Assembly: GCA_934444735.1 (NCBI GenBank)
Contig: CAKSDE010000020.1
Coordinates: 1-49,425 of the forward strand
Origin: an uncultured Clostridia bacterium
Lineage (GTDB): Bacteria; Bacillota; Clostridia; UBA1381
Length of the DNA stretch: 49,425 nt
Direction of reading: 5' to 3'
The translations under genes and the position numbers were made by a program. Position 1 is the stretch's first letter. Each line of letters starts with the position of its first letter. Below the pieces are notes generated by a model. The model saw only the letters and a program-made list of their open reading frames with translations, made no database searches and had not been told where the DNA came from. Shown here piece by piece: positions 7,027 through 14,877 of the stretch.

Positions 7027-7899
7027 TTATATCACAGAAATAATAATCGCCCCGGTGGAAAGTATCAGTGAAATCACCTCGGCGCTTTTGATTTTCTCCC
7101 TGAAAATCACTCCCGAATTTATAAATACCACAACACACCCCAACGCCGCACTGAGTATTGAATAAACCGAAAGCGGCATCGTTTTTAAAACAAAAAGATT
7201 TATAATCGCCGCTATGTTATTTCCCACCGACGCAATCGGTATCAGCAAAAGCGCACCTTTCACCTTTTTTATGTCGGCCATATCGGGTCTGTGCTGAGGC
7301 GAAAAAATCTGCCATATCAATATCGCCGCAAGCATAAACACATTGGTATAAAAACAAAGCGTACTGTCCGACATCTTTGCCGGACTCATCGCATAATACT
7401 TTACAAGTATTGTAGATGATGCATTGATTAACGCAAGCAAAAATCCCAGAATATATCCCAAAATACTTGTCTTGTTTCTTTTTATTCCGATTATCGGAAC
7501 AAATATCGTTGTTGCAAAAAGCAGTGCGGAGATGCTGTTTTTAACCGTAATTTCATCATTCATGAAAACTATTCCGTAAAGCCAGATCAAAAGCGTTCCG
7601 AGATTTGCAAAAACCGCATGCAAAACAAGGCTCATCTTGGAAATCGCACCAAACGATACGAGTATCGACAGAATCGCCAATGCGGCATACAAAAACGCAT
7701 AAATAAACGTCACGCCGTTTATCGCAATATTCCCCCTTGCCGTAATGTAGAACGTTATTACCGAACAAATTGCCGTAACCACCAAAAAGACCGGCATTGC
7801 ATTCTCCATTCCGACCGTCTTTTTCTGCCACACCTTTTTTGAAACCATAGTAAGTCCCACAAGCATGGCATATACCGTCATAAGCAAATAATTAAGCAT
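7027..7899 (-). CDS. EamA/DMT-superfamily transporter
   Basis: A 290-residue very hydrophobic protein with about ten predicted membrane helices in two halves, the layout of the drug/metabolite transporter superfamily. The C-terminal half ends in the repeat-like segment with PLSVYSILSAALGCVVVFIN and an acidic/basic pair after it (FREKIKSAEV), typical of EamA domains. The substrate cannot be told from sequence. The start has GAGGGAG upstream and a promoter at 7952-7980. It stands alone, between the glyA terminator and an AraC-type regulator read in the same direction. Confidence 0.85.
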   Translation of the reverse strand: MLNYLLMTVYAMLVGLTMVSKKVWQKKTVGMENAMPVFLVVTAICSVITFYITARGNIAINGVTFIYAFLYAALAILSILVSFGAISKMSLVLHAVFANLGTLLIWLYGIVFMNDEITVKNSISALLFATTIFVPIIGIKRNKTSILGYILGFLLALINASSTILVKYYAMSPAKMSDSTLCFYTNVFMLAAILIWQIFSPQHRPDMADIKKVKGALLLIPIASVGNNIAAIINLFVLKTMPLSVYSILSAALGCVVVFINSGVIFREKIKSAEVISLILSTGAIIISVI

Positions 7900-7951
7900 T
7901 AATATTTCTCCCTCTTTTAACGGTTGTATTTTTAACCCGAATTTCTACTGT

Positions 7952-7980
7952 ATTATACTTCAGCCGGGAGTAAACATCAA
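7952..7980 (-). promoter_or_regulatory. Promoter of DMT transporter gene
   Basis: Minus strand TTGATG (7975-7980), a 17-base spacer and TATAAT (7952-7957). Confidence 0.7.
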
Positions 7981-8009
7981 GCTTATTTTTAACAAATACA
8001 AGACAATAT

Positions 8010-8804
8010 TTATCTTTCAAAATAATACACATTTCCGTATATGCGATATTCTTTCGGTGTCATATTAAGACATTTTTTAAATTCTCTGTTATAGCTTCTG
8101 AGATTACCGAACCCACAAGAATATGCAATTTCCGTTACGAGCATATTACCTTCTTTCAGCATTTTTAAAGATTGCATAACTCTGTATCTGTTAAGATATG
8201 CCGTAAAGGATATACCGACATTTTTCGAAAAGATCCGGCTTAGGTAAACGTAGCTGTATCCTATGCTTTCGGCGGCGGTCTTAAGGTTTATATCCTCTTT
8301 GTAATTTTGCGCGATATATTCAATCGCAGCAAGATAAATCCGCGAATGCAGCGCCGACACCTCTGTCATACTGCACTCATCAAAGAAATCGTTTATTATA
8401 GGGTATACCAGTGACTTCCAAAAAATCTCCGAATCTCTTTTATATTCCGGTTTATTTTTAACATATTCAAGCGTTGATTTTTTGATATTGAACGCACTTG
8501 CCGCAAAACCGATCCTGTCTCTGAGCTCATCAAAAAGCAGTGTACTGACCTCTATGATAATTGTTTGATTATTCCCGATTGATTTGTAGCTGTGAATTTC
8601 ATACGGCATTATAAAAATGCACATTCCTTCATCAAGAAAAAATTTTTCCGATTCTCTTGTCACCATTAGCCTTCCTTTGGTAACTATGCATATTTCAACA
8701 TTAAAATGCATATGCTCATAACACTCGACATTATGCAAAACACGTACATTCGATACGCCTTTGTTCAACTTCCCTTCCGTTTTCCCGCTGTTTATTTTAA
8801 TCAC
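8010..8804 (-). CDS. AraC-family transcriptional regulator with cupin-like sensor domain
   Basis: About 264 residues. The N-terminal half (HFNVEICIVTKGRLMV, then MPYEIHSYKS) is a cupin-like ligand domain. The C-terminal 100 residues hold two helix-turn-helix motifs ending FGNLRSYNREFKKCLNMTPKEYR, the AraC/XylS signature. The start is uncertain. The open frame reaches into the promoter (TTGATT at 8844-8849), so translation must begin later. GTG at 8804 lies directly after AGAAGAGG; TTG at 8768 follows GGAAGGG; a strong GAGGGTGAT precedes an ATA at 8795. The target may be the DMT transporter gene downstream or the divergent small-gene cluster; neither is shown by the sequence. Confidence 0.85.
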   Translation of the reverse strand: MIKINSGKTEGKLNKGVSNVRVLHNVECYEHMHFNVEICIVTKGRLMVTRESEKFFLDEGMCIFIMPYEIHSYKSIGNNQTIIIEVSTLLFDELRDRIGFAASAFNIKKSTLEYVKNKPEYKRDSEIFWKSLVYPIINDFFDECSMTEVSALHSRIYLAAIEYIAQNYKEDINLKTAAESIGYSYVYLSRIFSKNVGISFTAYLNRYRVMQSLKMLKEGNMLVTEIAYSCGFGNLRSYNREFKKCLNMTPKEYRIYGNVYYFER

Positions 8805-8820
8805 CCTCTTCTTTTCAAAA

Positions 8821-8849
8821 AGTATATCATAACTTTTATAAAAAATCAA
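8821..8849 (-). promoter_or_regulatory. Promoter of AraC-family gene
   Basis: Minus strand TTGATT (8844-8849), a 17-base spacer and TATACT (8821-8826). Confidence 0.65.
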
Positions 8850-8969
8850 TCTTATGATATTTTTTTCATAAAAAAGTAAATGTTTTCGTTGTGCATGAAT
8901 ATAATACTATTATTAAAGGCATACTAACCCAAAAAAACTCCGAAACAAAAAAGAAAGGATATGATTTTT

Positions 8970-9125
8970 ATGGAAAAACGTCTTTGTCCCTTAACAGGGC
9001 ATATAGTATGTCTTGTACCCGAAGATGACAGCAAAACTCCCAATACGAACACGAAAATTTCAAAGTGTCCTTTAAAAAAAGACGGAAAATGCACCGGCTA
9101 TTTTTCCGCCTGCTGTCAGCTTTAG
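8970..9125 (+). CDS. Small Cys-rich protein of unknown function
   Basis: A 51-residue frame beginning MEKRLCPLTGHIVCL and ending FSACCQL, with six Cys: an early CxxxxxxxC pair, a middle pair (SKCPLKKDGKC) and a terminal CC. The spacing suggests a metal-binding or disulfide-stabilised miniprotein. The ribosome binding site AAAGGA lies ten bases before the ATG; an in-frame ATG at 8961 is too close to it. It is the first of four small genes read together (8970-10078). I do not recognise a family. Support is coding-like composition, a credible start and its position. Confidence 0.6.
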   Translation: MEKRLCPLTGHIVCLVPEDDSKTPNTNTKISKCPLKKDGKCTGYFSACCQL

Positions 9126-9162
9126 CCGCAAATTATCCATGTATATGAAAGGTGGTTTTTTT

Positions 9163-9432
9163 ATGAGAAGTGATGTTAATAAAAAGGTAGAAAATATCCT
9201 TAACGGCATAGATAAAAATACACTCAATTCCGGGAAACGAAACATAGAACAGCTGCTTTCCTCTCCGGAGGGTAAAAAGCTTGCAAAAAGTCTTGGGAAT
9301 ATCGACAAAAACAAGCTTATTGATCAATTTATGAAAATGGACTCGTTGCAAATAAAGAAAAAACTGCAAAATGCCGATTTATCAAAGCTTTCCGGCTTAA
9401 AAGCCGAGGATATTATGAAAAAATTGAGGTGA
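9163..9432 (+). CDS. Small helical protein of unknown function
   Basis: An 89-residue, charged, Lys/Leu-rich protein predicted to be almost wholly helical (for example LSKLSGLKAEDIMKKLR at the end), with no signal peptide or membrane segment. The ATG at 9163 is favoured over the one at 9139 by AAAGGTGG upstream. Its stop codon is embedded in the GAGGTGAT ribosome binding site of the next gene, so the two are coupled. Unrecognised family. Confidence 0.7.
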   Translation: MRSDVNKKVENILNGIDKNTLNSGKRNIEQLLSSPEGKKLAKSLGNIDKNKLIDQFMKMDSLQIKKKLQNADLSKLSGLKAEDIMKKLR

Positions 9433-9436
9433 TTTT

Positions 9437-9802
9437 ATGGCACAAGATATGATGAGTACTCTAAAGGGGCTCTTGGGCGATGATGCCGACGCAAAGATTC
9501 AATCCGTCCTCTCTGCTCTTAACAATTCATCGGCGGCATCTTCAAATAAAACTGCCGAGACATCTGCTCCACCGCCAAAATCCACGTCTCCCGATTTTTC
9601 CACAGGAAATATCCCCAACATGGAGGCGCTCGGGTACATAAACAAACTGAAAAATATGGTTGACGACATGGGCAAAGCTCACGATCCGCGCTCCAATCTT
9701 CTGATGTCTTTGCGCCCATATATGCGTGCAGGCAGACAGCATAGCATAGATAATGCCGTGCGCCTTTTAAATATCAGCAAAATTTCCGGTATGTTCAGAT
9801 AA
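9437..9802 (+). CDS. Conserved hypothetical protein with helical C-terminus
   Basis: A 121-residue protein. Residues 1-30 form a small helical start (STLKGLLGDDADAKIQSVLS), residues 31-60 are a Ser/Pro/Ala/Thr linker, and residues 65-121 are a compact basic segment with LLMSLRPYMRAGRQHSIDNA and RLLNISKISGMFR. From memory I think the C-terminal segment recurs in other Clostridia without a known role; that is not shown here. Four bases after the preceding stop, so surely in the same operon. Confidence 0.72.
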   Translation: MAQDMMSTLKGLLGDDADAKIQSVLSALNNSSAASSNKTAETSAPPPKSTSPDFSTGNIPNMEALGYINKLKNMVDDMGKAHDPRSNLLMSLRPYMRAGRQHSIDNAVRLLNISKISGMFR

Positions 9803-9817
9803 ATAGGGGGATTTCTC

Positions 9818-10078
9818 ATGTACAGAAATTTTTACAGTTACAGCGATATGCCGAAGATGATACAACCCGATATTCCGAAAAAAACCGCTGCCGCACCGTC
9901 CTCTGTCAAACCCTCGCAAAACCTTCCGGCACTTACCGAAAACGGTAAGCTTTTCGGTAAGTTTGAGCTTGACGATGTTATCCTGATCACAGTCGCACTG
10001 TTGCTCTTTGCCGACGATTGCGATGACACACTCTTGATGCTCGCTATTGCGTTTGTATTTATATCGGGTATTATTTAA
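9818..10078 (+). CDS. Small membrane-anchored protein of unknown function
   Basis: An 86-residue protein with a Pro/Lys-rich soluble N-terminus (PDIPKKTAAAPSSVKPSQN) and a C-terminal part made of two short hydrophobic stretches split by acidic residues (LFADDCDDTLLMLAIAF). GGGGGAT precedes the ATG. It ends the four-gene cluster that reads away from the AraC-type regulator. No recognisable domain. Confidence 0.68.
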   Translation: MYRNFYSYSDMPKMIQPDIPKKTAAAPSSVKPSQNLPALTENGKLFGKFELDDVILITVALLLFADDCDDTLLMLAIAFVFISGII

Positions 10079-10157
10079 TCTATAACCCTTAAAATCAGAA
10101 AAATAATGAACAATTTTAAATAACTTGATATATTTTGTTAACATTGATGCTTTTCTA

Positions 10158-10186
10158 TTGACAAGAATAACACTGAGCGATATAAT
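10158..10186 (+). promoter_or_regulatory. Consensus promoter of hsp20
   Basis: TTGACA (10158-10163), a 17-base spacer and TATAAT (10181-10186). The 5' UTR is about 120 bases and contains AAGGAAA/TTTCCTT and CAAAG/CTTTG pairings, but nothing that masks the AGGAGAG ribosome binding site in the manner of a ROSE thermometer. I see no CIRCE or CtsR operator. Confidence 0.8.
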
Positions 10187-10313
10187 ATAATCAGAACATA
10201 AGGAAAGAAAAACAAAGAAAGCCTTTGTATGACTTCCGCCTATTTTCCTTCATCCCATGTTCATAGAAAGCAAGGTATAAACATAGTGTTTTTTATGAGA
10301 GGAGAGATGGATT

Positions 10314-10733
10314 ATGTTACCAAGCATTTTCGGAAGAGATTTATTTAATGATTTCGGCGGTTTCCCGTTTGATGAATTCGGTCATCACTCAACGGATTTA
10401 ATGAAAACCGACATCAAGGAAAAAGGTAATAATTATGAATTGAAAATTGATATGCCGGGTGTTGAAAAGGAAAATATCAATGCAGAGTTAAATGACGGAT
10501 ATTTGACAATAAGCGCCGTTTCAGGCTACAGCAATGACGACACCGACAACGACGGCAAATATATCCGCCGTGAACGCAGATACGGTTCATGCAGCAGAAG
10601 CTTTTATGTAGGTAATGCCATAACTCAGGATGAAATTAAAGCAAACTTCAAAAACGGCACTCTAATGCTTACTATCCCCAAAAAAGAAGAAAAGCAAATA
10701 ACAAACAATACCAACCGTATCAGAATCGAATAA
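10314..10733 (+). CDS. Hsp20/alpha-crystallin family small heat-shock protein
   Basis: A 139-residue chaperone that binds unfolding proteins without ATP. The alpha-crystallin domain spans about residues 30-135, with the family features IDMPGVEKENINAELNDGYL and FKNGTLMLTIPKKEE, and a C-terminal INRIRIE-like tail (NTNRIRIE) that mediates oligomer contacts. The ribosome binding site is GAGAGGAGAG. Single-gene unit ended by a strong terminator. Confidence 0.95.
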   Translation: MLPSIFGRDLFNDFGGFPFDEFGHHSTDLMKTDIKEKGNNYELKIDMPGVEKENINAELNDGYLTISAVSGYSNDDTDNDGKYIRRERRYGSCSRSFYVGNAITQDEIKANFKNGTLMLTIPKKEEKQITNNTNRIRIE

Positions 10734-10742
10734 AATCGAACT

Positions 10743-10781
10743 AAAAAAAGATATTCGGTCTTTGACCGAATATCTTTTTTT
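10743..10781. terminator. Perfect bidirectional terminator
   Basis: An 18-bp perfect stem (gatattcggtc/gaccgaatatc with A7/T7 arms) and a TTT loop serve hsp20 on the plus strand and the ABC transporter operon on the minus strand. The T tract overlaps the ABC gene stop codon. Confidence 0.92.
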
Positions 10782-11553
10782 AGTTACCGCATTCAATACT
10801 TATCTCATTAAATACTTTTAAATAATCATCAATCGAGTAATTCTTTTTATCCTCGCCCGAAAGATCCAAAATACTCTTTCCCTCGTGCATCATAATCGCG
10901 CGGTTTCCGTAATTAACCGCATAACGCAGGTTATGAGTTATCATCAGCGTTGTTATATTTTTCGTCTTTACTATATCGTCTGTCAGCTCCATTACAATAT
11001 CCGAGGATTTCGGATCCAGCGCCGCCGTATGTTCGTCCAAAAGCAGCAGATCGGGTTCGGACATAGTTGCCATAATGAGCGCCAAAGCCTGGCGCTGACC
11101 GCCTGAGAGCGTCCCTGCCGGTGTATTCATTCTGTTTTCCAGTCCCATGCCGAGAATTTCAAGCTGAGAAGCATAAAAATCCTTTCTCTTGGTGTTGAGT
11201 CCTTTTTTTAGGCCATAACTCTTTCCTTTATTATCGGCAATTGACATATTCTCAAATATAGTCATCGAGGGGCAGGTTCCCATTGCAGGATTCTGAAACA
11301 CCCTCGCAATATTTTTTGCCCTTACATAATTTTTCTTTTTCGTAATATCCGCGCCGTTCAATTCTACTCTGCCGCTGTCCGGGATAATATCCCCCGATAT
11401 GATGTTTAGCATAGTGGTCTTTCCCGAGCCGTTACTCCCTACAACCGATACAAAATCGCCCTTATTGAGAGTTAAGTTAAAATCGCTGAAAAGAATTTTC
11501 TCATCAATTGTATTCGCATTAAATGTCTTATTTATATCTATCAGTTTAAGCAC
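10780..11553 (-). CDS. ABC transporter ATP-binding protein (TrpZ/YxeO-like position)
   Basis: A 257-residue ATPase with Walker A GSNGSGKTT, signature LSGGQRQA and Walker B LLLLDEHTA followed by a switch His in MITHNLR. It would energise the permease encoded just upstream. I chose GTG at 11553, giving the natural start VLKLIDINKTF; it overlaps the permease stop by 8 bp, with GAAAGGGG upstream, so the pair is translationally coupled. The three-gene set matches the TrpXYZ-type importers of Firmicutes. Confidence 0.92.
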   Translation of the reverse strand: MLKLIDINKTFNANTIDEKILFSDFNLTLNKGDFVSVVGSNGSGKTTMLNIISGDIIPDSGRVELNGADITKKKNYVRAKNIARVFQNPAMGTCPSMTIFENMSIADNKGKSYGLKKGLNTKRKDFYASQLEILGMGLENRMNTPAGTLSGGQRQALALIMATMSEPDLLLLDEHTAALDPKSSDIVMELTDDIVKTKNITTLMITHNLRYAVNYGNRAIMMHEGKSILDLSGEDKKNYSIDDYLKVFNEISIECGN

Positions 11554-12421
11554 GCTTGGACACCCCTTTCTTTCTCGAAAGTGCACTGTTTAACAGCAAT
11601 GTTGCGATAAAGAGTACGGTAATGATAAGGTTGGTATCCGAGGACTGCATTCCGCTGCTTATCGCAATCGATATACACGCTTTATAGCACACCATACCGA
11701 ACAGAACGCCTGTAGTAAGCTTTACAAACGAAATCTTTTTAAATATCGTAACACCGATAATTACCGCCGCAAGTCCCATTACCATAATTCCCGTACCCGA
11801 GGTTATATCAAACTGCATAGCCTTTTGCGTATTCAGAGCACCCGAGAGTGCAACAAGACCGTTTGCCAAAGAAAGTCCGATAACCTTGATTTTTGCCGGG
11901 CTTTGCGCCATAGTAACAATCAAGCCTTCGTTATCGCCGACGCTTCGCAGCAAAAATCCCGATTTTGTGGACAGGTACCAGTCCAAAATAAACTTAACCG
12001 CCAATGCTATTATAAATGTTATGATAAGGTATCTGTACTCATAAAGTGGAAAGGACTGAGGGATTGAAAAGATTGTCTTTTCGCCCATCAAAAACTGGTT
12101 CGGCGCACCCGCAATACGGTAATTCACGGAATAAAGCGCAGTCATTGTAAGAATACCGGCAAGCAAATCCTTTATCTTGAGCTTTACATGCAAAAATCCC
12201 GTAAACGCACCGGCAAGACACCCTGCCAAAAATGCCAGCAAAAGTGTAAGCCACGGATTTACACCCTTTATAAGAAAGGCTGCTGTAATTGCACCACCCA
12301 AAGGGAATGTGCCATCCGCCGAAAGATCCGGAAAGTCCAAAATCCTATAGCTTATGTATATGCCCAGTGCCATAATGCCGTATATAAAGCCCTGTTCCAA
12401 AATACCTATCAATATTGACAT
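11546..12421 (-). CDS. ABC transporter permease (TrpXYZ-like family)
   Basis: A 291-residue integral membrane protein with about eight hydrophobic helices of the BPD_transp_2/LivH-like permease family. Typical segments are SYRILDFPDLSADGTFPLGG and SVGDNEGLIVTMAQSP, which also occur in the TrpY-type permeases. It forms the channel for the importer. The ribosome binding site is GGAG. A hairpin with a downstream T run (12465-12506) separates it from the binding-protein gene and may lower expression of the membrane genes. Confidence 0.92.
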   Translation of the reverse strand: MSILIGILEQGFIYGIMALGIYISYRILDFPDLSADGTFPLGGAITAAFLIKGVNPWLTLLLAFLAGCLAGAFTGFLHVKLKIKDLLAGILTMTALYSVNYRIAGAPNQFLMGEKTIFSIPQSFPLYEYRYLIITFIIALAVKFILDWYLSTKSGFLLRSVGDNEGLIVTMAQSPAKIKVIGLSLANGLVALSGALNTQKAMQFDITSGTGIMVMGLAAVIIGVTIFKKISFVKLTTGVLFGMVCYKACISIAISSGMQSSDTNLIITVLFIATLLLNSALSRKKGVSKRA

Positions 12422-12464
12422 ACTTTACTCCGTTTCCGCTGCACAAAATGCAGCTCATTTAAAT

Positions 12465-12506
12465 AAAAAAAACAGTACAGGAGCTGTAGCAGTTGCTACA
12501 GCCCCT
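12465..12506 (-). terminator. Hairpin with T run between binding-protein and permease genes
   Basis: On the minus strand GGGGCTGTAGC pairs with GCTACAGCTCC (12481-12506), and eight T follow about eight bases later. It is probably a partial terminator that allows more binding protein than permease. Confidence 0.6.
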
Positions 12507-12518
12507 ATTTATTAAATA

Positions 12519-13514
12519 TTACTTATATTCTGCCGTATCCTTCAAAGAATCCGGGATTGCAAGACCAACGCTTTCGCAAGCTGCCTTGTTTATTGTTATC
12601 TTGCTCTCTTTGAATGTCTCAAACGGAATAGATGAAATATCCTCGCCGTCCAAAACTCTTGCGGCAATCTCGCCTGCCTGAATACCAAGCTTTACATAGT
12701 CAAGACCTGCCGAAGCAACACAGCCGTTTGCCACCTGCTCTTCCTCCGAGCCGAATACCGGTATACCCTTAGCATTAGCCTTATCCAAGATAACCGCCAA
12801 AGCCGATACTACGGTATTATCTGTCATATTAGAGATACAGTCAACCTTTTCCAAAAGCACATCTGCCGCCTGTGCAACATCGGCTTTTTTACTGATACCG
12901 GCCTCAACAATTTCAAATCCGTACTCGGGAGCTTTTGCCTTGTATTCTTCGATTGTGCTTACCGAGTTAGCCTCGCCTGTTGAGTATAAAATACCGATCT
13001 TTGTTGCATTCGGCATAAATTCACGAATCATCTTGAGCTGTTCGTCTACCGGCAGCTTATCGCTGACACCGGTTACGCCCTCCATGTTCTCTGTTTCCGA
13101 TACGGCAAGCTTTGCCTCTATCGGATCGGATACCGCATTGAATATTACCGGTATCTTCTTATCAAAGCAAGCCGCATAAAGCGCTTGTGCCGACGGTGTT
13201 GCGATACCGCATACCAAATCCATCTTCTCCGATGCAAAATTCTGCGCTATCTGCTGATTCTTTGAATTATCGTCCTGCGCACTTACAAACTCAATTTCAA
13301 GGTTCTTGCCTTCTTCATATCCCTTATTTTTCAAGCCTTCGATAAAACCCTTGCGGCAGTTATCAAGTGACGGATGATCCGAAATCTGTGTAATACCTAT
13401 CTTCTTTACGCTCTGCTCCGCCGTATTATCTGCGTTCTGCTCGGTATTCTGCGCTCCGCACCCTGCCATCATCATAATTCCCATTGCCGCTGCCATAATT
13501 CTTGTCTTTTTCAT
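12519..13514 (-). CDS. ABC transporter substrate-binding lipoprotein (TrpX-like)
   Basis: A 331-residue extracellular binding protein of the ABC_sub_bind (PF04392) type. The signal peptide ends in the lipobox MMMAGCG, so the mature protein is lipid-anchored at Cys19 or thereabouts. Typical stretches are KIGITQISDHPSLDNCRKGF and KIGILYSTGEANSV. In Firmicutes this family is linked to tryptophan or tyrosine uptake, often under T-box control, but no T-box is present here; the ligand is therefore uncertain. The ribosome binding site is GGAGAG. It is transcribed from 13652-13680. Confidence 0.9.
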   Translation of the reverse strand: MKKTRIMAAAMGIMMMAGCGAQNTEQNADNTAEQSVKKIGITQISDHPSLDNCRKGFIEGLKNKGYEEGKNLEIEFVSAQDDNSKNQQIAQNFASEKMDLVCGIATPSAQALYAACFDKKIPVIFNAVSDPIEAKLAVSETENMEGVTGVSDKLPVDEQLKMIREFMPNATKIGILYSTGEANSVSTIEEYKAKAPEYGFEIVEAGISKKADVAQAADVLLEKVDCISNMTDNTVVSALAVILDKANAKGIPVFGSEEEQVANGCVASAGLDYVKLGIQAGEIAARVLDGEDISSIPFETFKESKITINKAACESVGLAIPDSLKDTAEYK

Positions 13515-13651
13515 TTCTCATCTCTCCTATTCTCGTCTTAAATATAAAAAAATTCTTTTCAGATAAAACAAATCCAAAAAGAATAGTAAAAATCAATTAT
13601 TAAAATAACTTATCTAATCTTTCTAAACTCATCTCATCTAATCTGTTTTCA

Positions 13652-13680
13652 ATTATAACACACCCAATCTTGTTTGTCAA
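13652..13680 (-). promoter_or_regulatory. Consensus promoter of the ABC importer operon, with a 130-base leader
   Basis: Minus strand TTGACA (13675-13680), a 17-base spacer and TATAAT (13652-13657). The leader (13515-13645) contains a repeated AGATTAGAT motif, and an A/T-rich stem ATTCTTTT/AAAAGAAT followed by seven T that could be a weak attenuator. No TGGNACCGCG T-box signature is found. Confidence 0.78.
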
Positions 13681-13741
13681 CTGTTTTTTTAAGAATTTTT
13701 AAATTTTTTAAATTGCACATATTTGGGGGTTATGTTTTTGC

Positions 13742-14653
13742 CTATGCCAAAAGCATAACCAGCGGTATGGTTATAATCGATAAGACCGTCGAAACCGAAA
13801 CCACCTCCGACGCATATCCCGCGTCAAGCCCGAATTTTGCCGCAAAAAGCGTCGCAACCGTTGCAGTCGGGCAGGCAGCAGATATAAGTACCGCTTTTGC
13901 CACATCGCCGTCCAAGCGCATAACGCGCGAAATGATAATCGCAATAACGGGGAATACTATAAGTCTTAACAGTGCAACAAGATATATTGATATTTTTTTC
14001 AAAGTCTTTTTAAAGTCAATATTTGCAAGATACACTCCCAAAACAATCATCGCAAGCGGTGTGTTCACGCCTGCCAGATAATTTACCGGCTCGAATATAA
14101 TCCTCGGCAGCTCCACTCTTCCCACAAAAAGCACAAGGCTCAAAATCGTTCCTATAACGCCCGGGTTTAAAAACGCATTTTTTAGAGAAAGGGATTTTCG
14201 CGATCCCGTATAAAGACATATGCCGTGCGTCCAGTAAAGGATATTAAAAATTGCAAGGTATGCCGAACCGTATATTACACCTTTTTCCGGCAACACCGCC
14301 GAAAGCAGCGGTATTGCCATAAATCCGCAATTTGAGTAAACGGCGCTGAAAATATTTATCCTATAGCTCTTCGTAGGCTCTTTTCTGAATATCAACGTAC
14401 TTATCACGATCATCACTGCATGAATTATTACCGTAAAAAATGCCGCCCAAAGAATATTTGCTGCCAAATCAGTGCGAAATTCAGTCTGATATGATTTTAT
14501 CAGCACACACGGTGTTACAATAAAAAGCAGTATGTTTGTAAGCTGCTTTGAGCCGTTATCATCTATCATTTTTGCTTTTTTTAAAACAAATCCTACCGCT
14601 ATTAAAATAAATACTATCGCAACCTGCATTGCAACAATTGAACTGAGTTCCAT
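13742..14653 (-). CDS. AEC family transporter (auxin efflux carrier-like)
   Basis: A 303-residue membrane protein with about ten helices in two inverted halves, as in the AEC/Mem_trans family (PF03547), whose bacterial members carry malate and other organic acids. The stretches NCGFMAIPLLSAVLPEKG and AACPTATVATLFAAKFGLD hold the helix-breaking Gly/Pro residues typical of the family. Substrate unknown. The ribosome binding site GGAG lies in a 13-bp sequence duplicated at the end of the HD gene, so the two genes were probably adjacent before a repeat element moved in. Confidence 0.88.
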   Translation of the reverse strand: MELSSIVAMQVAIVFILIAVGFVLKKAKMIDDNGSKQLTNILLFIVTPCVLIKSYQTEFRTDLAANILWAAFFTVIIHAVMIVISTLIFRKEPTKSYRINIFSAVYSNCGFMAIPLLSAVLPEKGVIYGSAYLAIFNILYWTHGICLYTGSRKSLSLKNAFLNPGVIGTILSLVLFVGRVELPRIIFEPVNYLAGVNTPLAMIVLGVYLANIDFKKTLKKISIYLVALLRLIVFPVIAIIISRVMRLDGDVAKAVLISAACPTATVATLFAAKFGLDAGYASEVVSVSTVLSIITIPLVMLLA

Positions 14654-14667
14654 TAAAACGTCTCCTA

Positions 14668-14680
14668 ATCATTTTTCTTG
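14668..14680. repeat. Left 13-bp direct repeat flanking the inserted hairpin element
   Basis: AATCATTTTTCTT, identical to 14865-14877 on the other side of the locus 2 hairpin element. This is what a target-site duplication would look like. Confidence 0.6.
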
Positions 14681-14864
14681 ATAAGTAAAAGTAAACCTCT
14701 TGGGAGGGGATAGAAAAAAAGCTTTGGAATTAACAAACTGAGCCAAAGCCTTGGCTTTGGGATACCCGACTGCGTACATGGGTACGCCGAGGGCGAAGTT
14801 TGTTGATAGCAATAAAAGGAACCATTTTCCTTTTATTGCGTTCCGGAGTTTTTTAACATCCCCC
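14681..14864. mobile_element. Hairpin-rich intergenic repeat (locus 2), MITE-like
   Basis: The ends are complementary over an imperfect arm: GGGGATAGAAAAAAA at 14706-14720 against TTTTTTAACATCCCCC at 14849-14864. Inside are a perfect hairpin CCAAAGCC/GGCTTTGG, a stem AACAAACT (14732-14739)/AGTTTGTT (14797-14804) around the shared core cccgactgcgtac...ggtacgccgag, and a hairpin AATAAAAGGAA/TTCCTTTTATT. It encodes no protein. The core, the hairpin order and the T-run end are shared with loci 1 and 3. The flanking 13-bp direct repeats suggest past mobility, with transposase or retro-machinery elsewhere if so. Confidence 0.7.
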
Positions 14865-14877
14865 AATCATTTTTCTT
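14865..14877. repeat. Right 13-bp direct repeat flanking the inserted hairpin element
   Basis: AATCATTTTTCTT, identical to 14668-14680. Here it encodes the last codons and stop of the HD protein. Confidence 0.6.

Noticed and set aside
10193..10313. RNA thermometer (ROSE or fourU) in the hsp20 leader
   Set aside because: Hairpins are present but none pairs with the AGGAGAG ribosome binding site.
13515..13680. T-box upstream of the ABC importer
   Set aside because: No specifier-loop or TGGNACCGCG-like antiterminator bulge sequence is present.
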